Below are positions 1 through 7,184 of a stretch of DNA of 8,222 bases, one piece after another. Numbering within the stretch: position 1 is the stretch's first letter; the number at the start of each line of letters is the position of its first letter. The stretch is from a bacterium (lineage in GTDB: Bacteria; Hydrogenedentota; Hydrogenedentia; Hydrogenedentiales; SLHB01), in assembly GCA_024231375.1 (NCBI GenBank), contig JAAEQP010001771.1, positions 1 through 8,222 of the forward strand. The letters are read 5' to 3'. Both the position numbers and the translations under genes were made by a program. The notes under the pieces are model-generated. The model did no database searches and was not told the origin of the DNA. It saw nothing but the letters and a program-made list of their open reading frames with translations.

Positions 1-45
1 AGCAACGCGAAGGATCTCGTCCCACCGGCGACTATCCTGGAGTGC

Positions 46-197
46 GAGATGCTTCGCTGGCGCTCAGCATGACGGAATGACCATGCTGCCGCACCCGAGC
101 ACCCACCCACCCCGTCATCTCGAGCGCAGCCGAGAGATCTCTCGCCCCCGAACCTTCACCACCAAAACGAGACCCCTCGACTTCGCTCGGAATGACA
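46..197. repeat. Dispersed palindromic repeat arms (GTCAT...CGAG...TCTC family)
   Basis: Three related 28-base arms are visible. The arm at 114-141 begins GTCATCTCGAGCG. The arm at 170-197 is its inverted partner; read on the minus strand it begins GTCATTCCGAGCG, and the two agree at 22 of 28 positions, so 114-197 can fold into a long imperfect hairpin with a loop of about 28 bases. A third, more diverged arm at about 46-73 lies in the same orientation as the second, and its partner may be off the left edge. Repeats of this general look, which give spurious peptides such as HVIPSEVEGS, are familiar from the intergenic DNA of many environmental bacteria. No coding gene is supported in positions 1-300. 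Confidence 0.7.
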
Positions 198-228
198 TGC
201 AGGGCAGGCCCTTCGCCCCCCTGGGAAC

Positions 229-246
229 GCCAATCTCCAGATTGGC
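229..246. repeat. Perfect 8-bp inverted repeat upstream of promoter
   Basis: GCCAATCT and AGATTGGC flank a two-base centre (CC), making an 18-base near-perfect palindrome that ends 23 bases before the -35 box of the promoter at 270-298. No T-run follows, so it is unlikely to be an intrinsic terminator. It could be a regulator-binding site or part of the adjacent repeat DNA; the sequence alone does not decide. Confidence 0.4.
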
Positions 247-269
247 TCTTCTCCACAAGGCTCACTCTC

Positions 270-298
270 TTGACTTGCCCCCTCCCCCTCCATATCCT
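270..298 (+). promoter_or_regulatory. Candidate sigma70-type promoter for the membrane protein-sulfatase pair
   Basis: TTGACT at 270-275 matches the -35 consensus in five of six bases. TATCCT at 293-298 matches the -10 consensus in four of six. The spacer is exactly 17 bases and is a pyrimidine-rich run. Transcription would start near 305, which makes the ATG at 304 unusable and supports the start at 349. The call rests on motif match and position only. Confidence 0.55.
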
Positions 299-348
299 GA
301 ACCATGCGTCCAACACACACCGGGGAAACGCAACCGAGGGGATTCCGC

Positions 349-909
349 ATGCAACGCCCAACGTCCGTGACCGTATTCGGCGTACTCAACATCATCTTCG
401 GCGTGCTAGGACTAACATGCACACCATTGGGGACGCTCTACGTGGTGTTCCTGCCCAAGATCCGCGAATTCTATGAACAACAGGGCGTACAGTTGCCCGA
501 GATGCCGATGCTTGAGTCGCCCGGCTATCGCATGTTCCTCATCATCAGCATGGTGATCGGCGTTGTGGCGTCGGGCGCACTGCTGGCATCGGGCATCGGA
601 CTCTTCAAGCTGCGCCCCTGGGCACGGACCACATCCATCGTCTACAGCGTGTACGCCATCCTCGCGTTCATCGTGGGCCAGGTCATCGCGTATGCCATCG
701 TTTGGCAACCCACCTTGGACGCCATCGATTCCGCGGAAGGTCCGATGCAATCGGGTATGGCGGGCGGCTTCGCAGGCGGCATCTGCGGCGGCGTGGTCGG
801 AATGGCGCATCCCGTCCTGCTGCTGATATTCATGCTATTGCCCACGGTGAAAAAGGCATTCTATCCGACTCAACCGCCCACGCTTCCCGGCGAATGGGGC
901 CAAGAGTGA
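349..909 (+). CDS. Small four-helix integral membrane protein, function unknown
   Basis: The product is a 186-residue hydrophobic protein. Four membrane segments are visible, at about residues 6-34, 61-86, 96-118 and 142-166; the last is glycine-rich (GGFAGGICGG). The LFKLRPWAR stretch after the second helix resembles a turn seen in many small uncharacterised bacterial membrane proteins, where an aliphatic helix is followed by an RPWAR-type basic turn. I chose the ATG at 349 because GAGGGG lies seven bases upstream and because the upstream in-frame ATG at 304 has no ribosome-binding site and sits at the predicted transcription start. The gene lies 30 bases before the sulfatase on the same strand, so the two are probably co-transcribed. 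No catalytic motif is visible and I do not recognise a named family. A sensing or accessory role for the sulfatase would be a guess. Confidence 0.75.
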   Translation: MQRPTSVTVFGVLNIIFGVLGLTCTPLGTLYVVFLPKIREFYEQQGVQLPEMPMLESPGYRMFLIISMVIGVVASGALLASGIGLFKLRPWARTTSIVYSVYAILAFIVGQVIAYAIVWQPTLDAIDSAEGPMQSGMAGGFAGGICGGVVGMAHPVLLLIFMLLPTVKKAFYPTQPPTLPGEWGQE

Positions 910-939
910 CCGACGCTGTCTGAAAGGGAGAGTCTCACT

Positions 940-2373
940 ATGTCGATTTCGCGACGCAATCTTCTGCGGGGAACCGGACTGGCCGTTGGCGCAGGATTCC
1001 TCGCGCCCATGCTGGGCTGTGCCACGGACGCCCACTCCGGCGCTTCCAAAAAGGCCACTGCCCGCAAGCCCAATATCATCTTCATCATGGTCGACGACCT
1101 GGGCTACGGCGACCTCGGCTGCTACGGCCAGAAGGTCATCAAGACACCCAACATCGACAATATGGCGGAGCAAGGCATCCGGTTTACCCAATGCTACGCG
1201 GGAAGCACCGTGTGCGCGCCGTCCCGGTGTTGCCTGATGACGGGCCTCCACACCGGTCACGCCTACGTGCGCGGCAACGCCCGCGTCCCCCTGCGGCCGG
1301 AAGACGTCACCGTCGCCGAAGTGCTCAAGGAAGCCGGGTACACCACCGGCCTCGTCGGCAAATGGGGCCTCGGCGAACCCGACACCAGTGGCATCCCGAA
1401 CCGGCAAGGCTTCGACTATTTCTTCGGCTACCTGAATCAGGGCAACGCGCACAACTATTACCCCGAGTTCCTGTGGCGCAATGAAAAGAAGGTGCCGCTG
1501 GAAGGAAACGTCGAAAGCGACAAACACAAACGGGTATCCGTCAAACGCGCCCAGTACAGCCACGACCTTTTCGCCGAAGAAGCGTTGCAGTTCCTGGATC
1601 GCAGCAAGGACGACCCCTTCTTTCTCTACTACGCCCTCACCATCCCCCACGCCAACAACGAACGCGGCCGCGCGGATGGCGATGGTATGGAGGTGCCGGA
1701 TTACGGTATCTACAAAGACCGCGACTGGCCCAATCCCCAGAAGGGCCACGCCGCCATGATCACGCGCATGGACGCCGACATCGGCCGTCTCTTCGACAAG
1801 CTGCGCGACCTCGGACTCGACGACAACACCATCGTCTTCTTCACCAGCGACAACGGGCCCCACAAGGAAGGCGGCGCCGACCCGGCGTTCTTCACGAGTT
1901 GGGGTCCCTTGCGCGGATACAAGCGCGATCTCTACGAAGGCGGCATCCGCGTACCCGGCATCGTGCGCTGGCCGGGCCACGTGGCCGAAGGCGAAGTGAG
2001 CGACCACATCTGGACCTTCTGGGATTTCCTGCCCACCGCCGCCGAACTGACCGGCGCGGAATGCCCCAAGAACCTGGACGGCGTTTCCTTCGCGCCCACG
2101 CTCCTCGGCAAAGAAACCACGGTTCGTACCCGGTTCCTCTATTGGGAGTTCCACGAAGGCAAATCGAGCAAACAGGCCGTCCGCGCGGGACGTTGGAAAG
2201 GCGTGCGCCTCGACCCCAACGGACCGCTGGAGTTGTACGACCTCAGAACCGACATCGGCGAGCAGACCAACGTGGCCGAGAAGAATCCCGAGATCGTCAA
2301 CAAGATGCAAGACTTCCTCGCGAAATCGCACACCGACTCCGAGCACTTCAAGATGCGATCCGCGAAGAAGTGA
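940..2373 (+). CDS. Tat-exported type I (formylglycine) sulfatase
   Basis: This is a 477-residue arylsulfatase-family hydrolase that removes sulfate esters. The N-terminus has a twin-arginine signal (SRRNLLRG at residues 4-11, then a hydrophobic stretch) ending in LGC at 25-27, a weak lipobox that could make it a lipoprotein. The sulfatase domain starts near residue 44. The metal-binding pair D52-D53 lies in [11 protein letters not shown], the signature CAPSR is at 92-96 with C92 the residue converted to formylglycine, GKW is at 140-142, H237 lies in TIPHANN, and D304-N305 lie in FTSDNG. The C-terminal [15 protein letters not shown] is the usual subdomain of this family, and length is normal. 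AGGGAG lies nine bases before the ATG. The maturation enzyme (FGE or anSME) is not in the window. Family assignment is firm. The substrate, possibly a sulfated polysaccharide, cannot be read. It is convergent with the minus-strand genes. Confidence 0.95.
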   Translation: MSISRRNLLRGTGLAVGAGFLAPMLGCATDAHSGASKKATARKPNIIFIMVDDLGYGDLGCYGQKVIKTPNIDNMAEQGIRFTQCYAGSTVCAPSRCCLMTGLHTGHAYVRGNARVPLRPEDVTVAEVLKEAGYTTGLVGKWGLGEPDTSGIPNRQGFDYFFGYLNQGNAHNYYPEFLWRNEKKVPLEGNVESDKHKRVSVKRAQYSHDLFAEEALQFLDRSKDDPFFLYYALTIPHANNERGRADGDGMEVPDYGIYKDRDWPNPQKGHAAMITRMDADIGRLFDKLRDLGLDDNTIVFFTSDNGPHKEGGADPAFFTSWGPLRGYKRDLYEGGIRVPGIVRWPGHVAEGEVSDHIWTFWDFLPTAAELTGAECPKNLDGVSFAPTLLGKETTVRTRFLYWEFHEGKSSKQAVRAGRWKGVRLDPNGPLELYDLRTDIGEQTNVAEKNPEIVNKMQDFLAKSHTDSEHFKMRSAKK

Positions 2374-2613
2374 CGGTGGAGAAGGCAGGAGGGGATTGAA
2401 ACGCAGAGTCGCGGATAGCACTGAGGGGTCGCAGAGAACGCGGGACAGTGGAGGCCTTCGGCCGTAGCGTGGCCTTACGGTCACGTCAGTGGCGGGGTCA
2501 GGAGACCACGCCACAACGGGGATGCGACCCCAACCATCATCCTGACGCCTTTGATGTTGAGGCGCCGCAACAAACTCGTCAAACGCGCGCTTTCCATTCC
2601 AACCACACGCGAC
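2374..2613. repeat. Convergent intergenic region with three hairpins and CGCAGAG repeats
   Basis: This 240-base gap separates two convergent genes. CGCAGAG occurs at 2402-2408 and 2430-2436, 28 bases apart, in a stretch resembling degenerate CGCAGAG-type repeats. A hairpin GGCC-TTC-GGCC lies at 2453-2463 and a second, GTGGCC-TTAC-GGTCAC, at 2469-2484 with one G-T pair. A third and strongest hairpin lies at 2489-2514 and is given separately. GGGACAGTGG at 2442-2451 resembles the GGGACTGT units near 7250-7460, so this may be another patch of the same dispersed repeat family. No gene is supported here. Confidence 0.5.
2489..2514. terminator. Strong hairpin between convergent genes, possible bidirectional terminator
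   Basis: GTGGCG/CGCCAC (six pairs) stacks through one G-A mismatch onto GGTC/GACC (four pairs), with an AGGA loop. Neither strand has a T-run after the stem, so it is not a canonical intrinsic terminator. Its place 115 bases after the sulfatase stop and 99 bases beyond the aminotransferase stop on the other strand suits a bidirectional transcript end. It could equally be a REP-type palindrome. Confidence 0.4.
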
Positions 2614-3894
2614 CTACGCGAAATGCCGAATCGTGGCCCGCAGCGCGTCCGCCTCGCGCTCGCATTTCTCCTTCGTCTGCATGCCGGTCTTGAACAGGCA
2701 CAGCTTGCTCCGGTACGCCTCCACGTTCGGGCAGTCGCCCTCGCCGTAGCCCTTCACCGTGCCCTTGTAGCGGGGGTCGTTGTTGGGGGCGCGGTCCGGC
2801 GAACCGTAGAAACTCAGCGTCCGGAACACCGGTTCAAGATGCACCGGCGCCCACAACCCGTACAACCCGTCGCCGCCCTTGTCGATGAAGACCTCGCGGA
2901 ACGCGCGCCAATCCACGCCCAACGCATCCGTGTCCAACATACACGTGTAGCACCAGTACGAATGGGTGCATTCGTCGGGCGTGTACGGCGGCGTAAGCCA
3001 TTCGCAGCCCTCTTCTCGGATGGCCGCTTCGTACAGGGATGCCGCATACCGGCGCGCCGCCACCAAGTAGTCCAACCGTTCAAGTTGGCCCAATCCCAAC
3101 GCGGCCTGGGGCGCCGACATCCGGAAGTTGTAGCCCAATGCGTCGTGCCGTTCGAAAGTGTAATCCTGCCGCACATCACGCGGGATCATGGTCGAACCCG
3201 GTTTGGCGCCAATGGACGCGTACCCCTGAATGGCCGCTTTCCGAATCCGCCGCGCATAGTCTTCATCGTCCGTCGACACGATGCCGCCGGTGCCGCCACT
3301 GGTCATATGCTTCGACGACTGGAAGCTGAAACTCGCCGCGTCGCCGATCGACCCGACCGTCTTCCCCTTGTACGTGGCGAGAAAGCACTGGGCGTCGTCC
3401 TCGACCAGCGTCAGATCGTGTTTCCTCGCCAGCGCCAGCAGCGCATCGAAATCCACAGGCAACCCAAACACGCACACGGGGACGATGACCTTGGTGTGAT
3501 CCGTGATCTTGCGTTCCACATCGGCGGGATCCATGTTGAACGTGCGCGGGTCCGAATCCGCGAATACGGGCACTGCGCCGCATTGCACCGCCACAAACGC
3601 CGTCGCCGCCATGGTACTCGTCGGGATGATGACCTCGTCGCCAGGCCCCACGCCCGCGGCCAGCAAACACGACAACATGGTGCCACTGCCCGAATTGTGG
3701 GTCACGGCAAACCGGGTCCCCACCTTCTCCGCGAAGGCCTCCTCCAACCGTCCCACCATCCCGGCCGACTCGCGATGATTGCTGAACCCGTCCGCCAGCA
3801 CCTCGTCCATGTACCGGCGGTCCGCTTCTCCGCAACGGTTCGGCGGCAAGTGGCGGAAGATCTCATCAGGTTCGCATACTTCAAACTCAGACAT
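2614..3894 (-). CDS. DegT/DnrJ/EryC1/StrS-family PLP-dependent aminotransferase
   Basis: This 426-residue fold-type I PLP enzyme belongs to a family that usually transfers an amino group from glutamate or glutamine to a keto-sugar, often nucleotide-linked. The cofactor site is clear. GSGTML at 69-74 is the phosphate-binding region, VEDDAQ at 164-169 contains D166, which should bind the pyridine nitrogen, and FQSSKHMTSGGTGG at 191-204 contains the Schiff-base lysine K195. NFRMSAPQAALGLGQLERL at 256-274 is the family's conserved helix. The ATG at 3894 is preferred over the longer frame to 4032 because homology begins there, GGAAAGGGAA precedes it, and the extension would overlap the DUF1080 gene. 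There is no signal peptide, so it is cytoplasmic. It lies 49 bases downstream of the DUF1080 gene and is probably in its operon. The exact sugar substrate is unknown. Some family members are regulatory or dehydratase-like, but the intact lysine favours a transaminase. Confidence 0.9.
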   Translation of the reverse strand: MSEFEVCEPDEIFRHLPPNRCGEADRRYMDEVLADGFSNHRESAGMVGRLEEAFAEKVGTRFAVTHNSGSGTMLSCLLAAGVGPGDEVIIPTSTMAATAFVAVQCGAVPVFADSDPRTFNMDPADVERKITDHTKVIVPVCVFGLPVDFDALLALARKHDLTLVEDDAQCFLATYKGKTVGSIGDAASFSFQSSKHMTSGGTGGIVSTDDEDYARRIRKAAIQGYASIGAKPGSTMIPRDVRQDYTFERHDALGYNFRMSAPQAALGLGQLERLDYLVAARRYAASLYEAAIREEGCEWLTPPYTPDECTHSYWCYTCMLDTDALGVDWRAFREVFIDKGGDGLYGLWAPVHLEPVFRTLSFYGSPDRAPNNDPRYKGTVKGYGEGDCPNVEAYRSKLCLFKTGMQTKEKCEREADALRATIRHFA

Positions 3895-3943
3895 TGCTTT
3901 CCCTTTCCAAACACGGGCCCATAGCCCCTTCCCCTTCGGTCGT

Positions 3944-5506
3944 CTATCGGTCCAACGGCAGCACCCAGATGTTTCGGTACTGCACCGGATTCCCGTGATC
4001 TTGAAGGTGGATGCCACCGGGTTCGGACGCATCGCCGCCCAGTCCGGCCGTGGTTTCCTGCGAGATGGACTGGTTCTCGTGAATCAGCACGCCGTTGTGA
4101 AACACGGTAATCATGGGGTCCGCCGTCTTCACGCCGCTCGCGTCGAACCGGGCCGCGTGAAACGTGATATCGCAGGTCTGCCACTGAAGCGGCGGCGCGC
4201 ACATGTTCACCCGCGGCCGCGCGATCTTGTAGATGCCTCCGCATTCGTTGTCGAGCCCCTCGAGACCGAAACTGTCCAGCACCTGGACCTCGTACCGACC
4301 CTGCAGGTATACGCCGCTGTTGCCTCGTCCCTGACCGTCGGAACCGGGCATGAAGGGCGTGCGGAACTCCACGTGAACCTTCTGGTCGCGGAAGACGCGC
4401 TTCGACACGATGCCACCGCCGCGTACTTCCATCACACCCGGATCGATCAGCTTCCACGGGCACTCGTCGGACTCTTGCACCGGCTTCGGCAGCACCGTCC
4501 ACTCGGCCGTGCCGCCCGTCTCCGGCGGGAACGCAACGTCGAATAAGCCCTTCCCGTCCTTTCCCGCCTCGGTGTACGGGCCCGCGCCCTGCCAATCAAC
4601 GATGTACCCGTCGGTGTCATCCAGCGATTCGGCAGGCGGATCGTCGCCCATGGCGCCGCCGCGCGCCACCCGCAATCCCGTCAGCGGACCGCCGTCCGGA
4701 TCGCGCAGACAGCCGCATGCTGCCCAGTCCCCTCCGCCCTGGGTGATCTTCAGCAGCAGCGTGTGCCACCCCTTCGACAGCGCGACCTGAACCTTGTCCT
4801 GCCCCGCCGCTACGCCTCGCGAGGCATTGTTCGCATGGATCTCGGCTCCGTTCAGCCACGCCTTGATACCGTCGTCGCTGCCCAACTCGAGCTGAGCTTC
4901 CTGTTTCCTGGGCGACCACACTCGCGCGCGCAGATACCCCACGCGCTGCTCACCGCCGAACGCGCTCTTCAGGTCGATCCCCCACGGATTGCGCCGATGC
5001 CGTTCCCACGCGTTCAGACTCGTGCCGTCAAACAGCACAACCGCGCCCTCGGGCGGCTCCTGGCCCAGCGTCGGACTGAGGCGTTCCACTTTCCTCAACG
5101 TCAACGTCCCCGCGTATGCACCAATGAACTTCCCCGTGAACGCGCCGTCCTTCACGACGGCGCGGATCTCCAGACCCGCGGCGTCGCCTCCTTCTCCCTT
5201 GCCGGTCAACGACAAGGCGCCGTCCGTCACCTTGCCCTTGAGCACAGCCAAGGTCACGTCCCGCTGGTCGAAGGCGGTCAACACGTTCGCTTGATACTCA
5301 CCATCGGCCCAGGCGATGACCTGTGCGCACAAGGGAGCTTCATCCCCTTCCGTCGTCTCGTACTGCCCATACCAATTGCCCATGAACGGGTCCGACGCGC
5401 GCTGAAGCGGACTGGCCTTCGATGCTGGCAGCCGGTCGGCCGCCCCGGCCCCGATGGACACGGCAAGAACGAGAACGCTGGCTAGCGTCATCACAATAAC
5501 TCTCAT
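3944..5506 (-). CDS. Secreted DUF1080 (3-keto-disaccharide hydrolase) protein with inserted GSDDG/WLNG domain
   Basis: This 520-residue exported protein has a Sec signal at 1-22 (cleavage near AGA-AD). Residues 38-140 form a small beta-rich domain containing NWYGQYETTEG. VVLFDGTSLNAWE at 156-168 is the usual start of a DUF1080 domain, but the rest of that domain begins only at WKLIDPGVMEV (351-361) and runs to 520, with RGNSGVYLQGRYEVQVLDS at 394-412. Between them, 175-350 carry a carbohydrate-module-like domain: IDLKSAFGGEQ, GSDDG (209-213), WLNG (217-220), LLLKITQGGGDW (250-261), then DWQGAGPY (304-311) and LFDVAFPPE (321-329). PF06439 relatives cleave 3-keto-glycosides or have a related beta-jelly-roll fold; activity here is inferred. 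The ATG at 5506 follows GGGGAG and starts the signal peptide. It is the first gene of a pair with the aminotransferase. Confidence 0.88.
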   Translation of the reverse strand: MRVIVMTLASVLVLAVSIGAGAADRLPASKASPLQRASDPFMGNWYGQYETTEGDEAPLCAQVIAWADGEYQANVLTAFDQRDVTLAVLKGKVTDGALSLTGKGEGGDAAGLEIRAVVKDGAFTGKFIGAYAGTLTLRKVERLSPTLGQEPPEGAVVLFDGTSLNAWERHRRNPWGIDLKSAFGGEQRVGYLRARVWSPRKQEAQLELGSDDGIKAWLNGAEIHANNASRGVAAGQDKVQVALSKGWHTLLLKITQGGGDWAACGCLRDPDGGPLTGLRVARGGAMGDDPPAESLDDTDGYIVDWQGAGPYTEAGKDGKGLFDVAFPPETGGTAEWTVLPKPVQESDECPWKLIDPGVMEVRGGGIVSKRVFRDQKVHVEFRTPFMPGSDGQGRGNSGVYLQGRYEVQVLDSFGLEGLDNECGGIYKIARPRVNMCAPPLQWQTCDITFHAARFDASGVKTADPMITVFHNGVLIHENQSISQETTAGLGGDASEPGGIHLQDHGNPVQYRNIWVLPLDR

Positions 5507-5574
5507 GGCAAGGCTCTCCCCGTTGCGGCCAAGTGATGCTGCGCGAAACGCGCGCACGGGAAGGTTACATCGAA

Positions 5575-5586
5575 TTGTCTAGACAA
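5575..5586. promoter_or_regulatory. Perfect 12-bp palindrome TTGTCTAGACAA, candidate GntR/HutC-type operator
   Basis: TTGTCTAGACAA lies 68 bases upstream of the DUF1080 ATG. Its core TxGTCTAGACxA equals the pattern of HutC-subfamily GntR operators such as the DasR site TGGTCTAGACCA. On the minus strand it also overlaps the T-rich stretch after the terminator at 5589-5620, so part of the symmetry could be coincidental. No regulator gene is in the window, and I found no convincing -35/-10 pair beside it. Confidence 0.4.
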
Positions 5587-5588
5587 AC

Positions 5589-5620
5589 AAGAGCCCCGAG
5601 GACGTATCCCCGGGGCTCTT
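5589..5620 (-). terminator. Rho-independent terminator after the oxidoreductase gene
   Basis: AAGAGCCCCG pairs perfectly with CGGGGCTCTT over ten bases. After one A-C mismatch three more pairs follow, closing a CGTA loop. On the minus strand the stem is followed by GTTTGTCT, a moderately T-rich tail, while the plus strand has none. It begins 26 bases after the oxidoreductase stop, so it should end that transcript and partly isolate the DUF1080-aminotransferase pair. Confidence 0.8.
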
Positions 5621-5646
5621 GGGTCGATCTCAGTGGATATGGCGGT

Positions 5647-7047
5647 CTACAGGTCCCATCCGCGGCGGTAGTCGCGGCGAATCAGTTCCTCAACGCCAGG
5701 AACGTCGTTCGTGGCCCGCATATTCTTGGCATCCCACCAGACCTTGCGGCCCGTGCGCATGGCCAGGTTGCCCAGAAGCGTGGTCTCGGTCAGCGGAACC
5801 GCATACTCGAAGTTCGACGCCGACGGCACGCCGTCCTTACACGAGCGGACCCAATCGCGCCGGTGACCGCCTTCGGTCGTGATGCGCGGAATGATGGGCT
5901 CGATCGCGTCGATGACTTCCTTCATCTCTTCGTGTTTCTTCGCGGGAAGGACACGCGTTCCGCCACCGTAGCAGCCCGTGGTCAACACACCGCTCTCGCC
6001 GATAAACAGCGATCCATTGTCGCCCTCGCCGAGTTGTTCGTCTTCAGGCACGCCCGCCGGACGCTCCGGCAGCAGGCCGCCTTCATACCACCACACCTTC
6101 AGCGCCGGCATGACCACCTTCTTGCCCATGTACTCGCTGGCATACTGGTTCACGCGCTCCGGGAATTCGTAGCGCACGATGCTCTTCGTGGGGGCCGTCT
6201 CGTCATTGCGGCCTTCCTGATACGTGCACTCCACGGAAATGGGGTTGCTCAAGTCGCAGGCCCAGTACGCCGGGTCCATGATGTGGCACGCCATGTCGCC
6301 CAGGGCGCCACAGCCGAAGTCCCACCAACCGCGCCAGTTGAACGGCGCGTACGCGGAGTTGTATTCGCGGTACGGGGCCGCGCCGATCCACAGGTCCCAA
6401 TCCATCGTGTCCGGTACCGGCTGCGGCGGCAGCATGTGGGGAACGCCCTGCGGCCATACGGGCCGATTCGTCCAGATGTGGACTTCCTTGATATCGCCAA
6501 CCAGTTTCGCCCAGACCATCTCGCACATCTGACGCACGCCGTCGCCCGAATGGCCCTGGTTGCCCATCTGGGTCGACACGCCATACTTGCGCGACAGCTT
6601 CAGCAAGTGGCGCGCTTCGTAAAGCGAGTGGGTCAGCGGCTTCTCCACGTACACGTGTTTGCCGAGTTCCATCGCCGCCGACGCCGCGAACGCATGCATA
6701 TGGTCCGGCGTGGCCACGACCACTGCGTCAATGTTGTTGGCTTCTTTGTCCAACATCTCGCGGTAGTCTTTGTACTTTCGGGCATTGGGCCACTTCTTGA
6801 AAGAGTTCTCGCCACGCGCCCAGTCCACGTCGCACAGAGCAACGACGTTTTCCGTATCCCGGACGATGTCGCTCATGTCGCCGTGGCCCTGGCCGCCCAC
6901 GCCGACACCGGCAATGTTCAGCTTCTCGTTGGGCGACATGCGGGACACCTTCGGCTTGTTCAGGGTCGAGCAGCCCGCTGCCGCGGCCGCGCCGGCCATG
7001 AAGAAGAAATGGCGCCGCGAAATTCCGTTGTGTCGTTTGTCACTCAT
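5647..7047 (-). CDS. Tat-exported Gfo/Idh/MocA-family oxidoreductase
   Basis: This 466-residue NAD(P)-dependent sugar or cyclitol oxidoreductase starts with a twin-arginine signal (ISRRHFFFMAGA at 9-20) ending in AAGC, where C26 may be lipidated. The Rossmann motif GVGVGGQG lies at 47-54, ATPDHMHA at 112-119 and the family-defining EKP at 135-137. The C-terminal domain has MGNQGHSG (161-168), DWDLWIGAAPYREYN (216-230) and GDMACHIMD (250-258), whose H255 is a candidate active-site residue. This type is abundant in Planctomycetota and Bacteroidota; some Gfo/Idh/MocA enzymes oxidise the C3 hydroxyl of glycosides. I chose the ATG at 7047 because AGAGGA lies seven bases upstream and the start at 7071 has no ribosome-binding site. 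It has its own promoter and terminator and lies just upstream of the DUF1080 gene on the same strand. Family is firm; substrate and reaction are not known. A GH109-like glycosidase role is a less likely alternative. Confidence 0.93.
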   Translation of the reverse strand: MSDKRHNGISRRHFFFMAGAAAAAGCSTLNKPKVSRMSPNEKLNIAGVGVGGQGHGDMSDIVRDTENVVALCDVDWARGENSFKKWPNARKYKDYREMLDKEANNIDAVVVATPDHMHAFAASAAMELGKHVYVEKPLTHSLYEARHLLKLSRKYGVSTQMGNQGHSGDGVRQMCEMVWAKLVGDIKEVHIWTNRPVWPQGVPHMLPPQPVPDTMDWDLWIGAAPYREYNSAYAPFNWRGWWDFGCGALGDMACHIMDPAYWACDLSNPISVECTYQEGRNDETAPTKSIVRYEFPERVNQYASEYMGKKVVMPALKVWWYEGGLLPERPAGVPEDEQLGEGDNGSLFIGESGVLTTGCYGGGTRVLPAKKHEEMKEVIDAIEPIIPRITTEGGHRRDWVRSCKDGVPSASNFEYAVPLTETTLLGNLAMRTGRKVWWDAKNMRATNDVPGVEELIRRDYRRGWDL

Positions 7048-7155
7048 GGGCAGATCCTCTATGTTTGTCACGAACGTTCATCAATTCCCCCCGCCCACAG
7101 CCCCGGTTCTTCGGGTCCCTTGACCGTCCGGTCTTGATGTACACGGGAAGAAACA

Positions 7156-7184
7156 AGTGTAGCCCAAACCCCCTGGTTGTTCAA
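7156..7184 (-). promoter_or_regulatory. Candidate promoter of the oxidoreductase gene
   Basis: Read on the minus strand, TTGAAC (7184-7179) and TACACT (7161-7156) are separated by exactly 17 bases; each matches its sigma70 consensus in four of six positions. The transcript would have a 5' leader of about 100 bases before the ATG at 7047. The -35 box lies inside the palindrome at 7176-7188. Confidence 0.45.

Noticed and set aside
32..361. Short open frames on both strands near the left edge
   Set aside because: Their peptides (such as HVIPSEVEGS) are translations of dispersed palindromic repeats, with no ribosome-binding site.
835..2514. Minus-strand open frame of 559 codons opposite the sulfatase
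   Set aside because: It lies antisense to a clear sulfatase, has no recognisable domain and is valine/alanine/glycine-rich as expected of an antisense frame of a GC-rich gene.
2551..3924. Plus-strand open frame of 457 codons opposite the aminotransferase
   Set aside because: It is very rich in arginine and histidine with no domain, and the opposite strand encodes an intact PLP enzyme.
3895..4032. N-terminal extension of the aminotransferase up to an ATG at 4032
   Set aside because: It would overlap the end of the DUF1080 gene, it has no homology to the family, and a good ribosome-binding site precedes 3894.
5540..5556. TGCGCG/CGCGCA hairpin in the leader of the DUF1080 gene
   Set aside because: Six GC-only pairs around a five-base loop are common by chance in DNA of this composition; no T-run and no link to the ribosome-binding site.
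5533..7137. Plus-strand open frame of 534 codons opposite the oxidoreductase
   Set aside because: It is a GC-driven shadow of the Gfo/Idh/MocA gene; it is arginine- and histidine-rich and even runs through the terminator hairpin.
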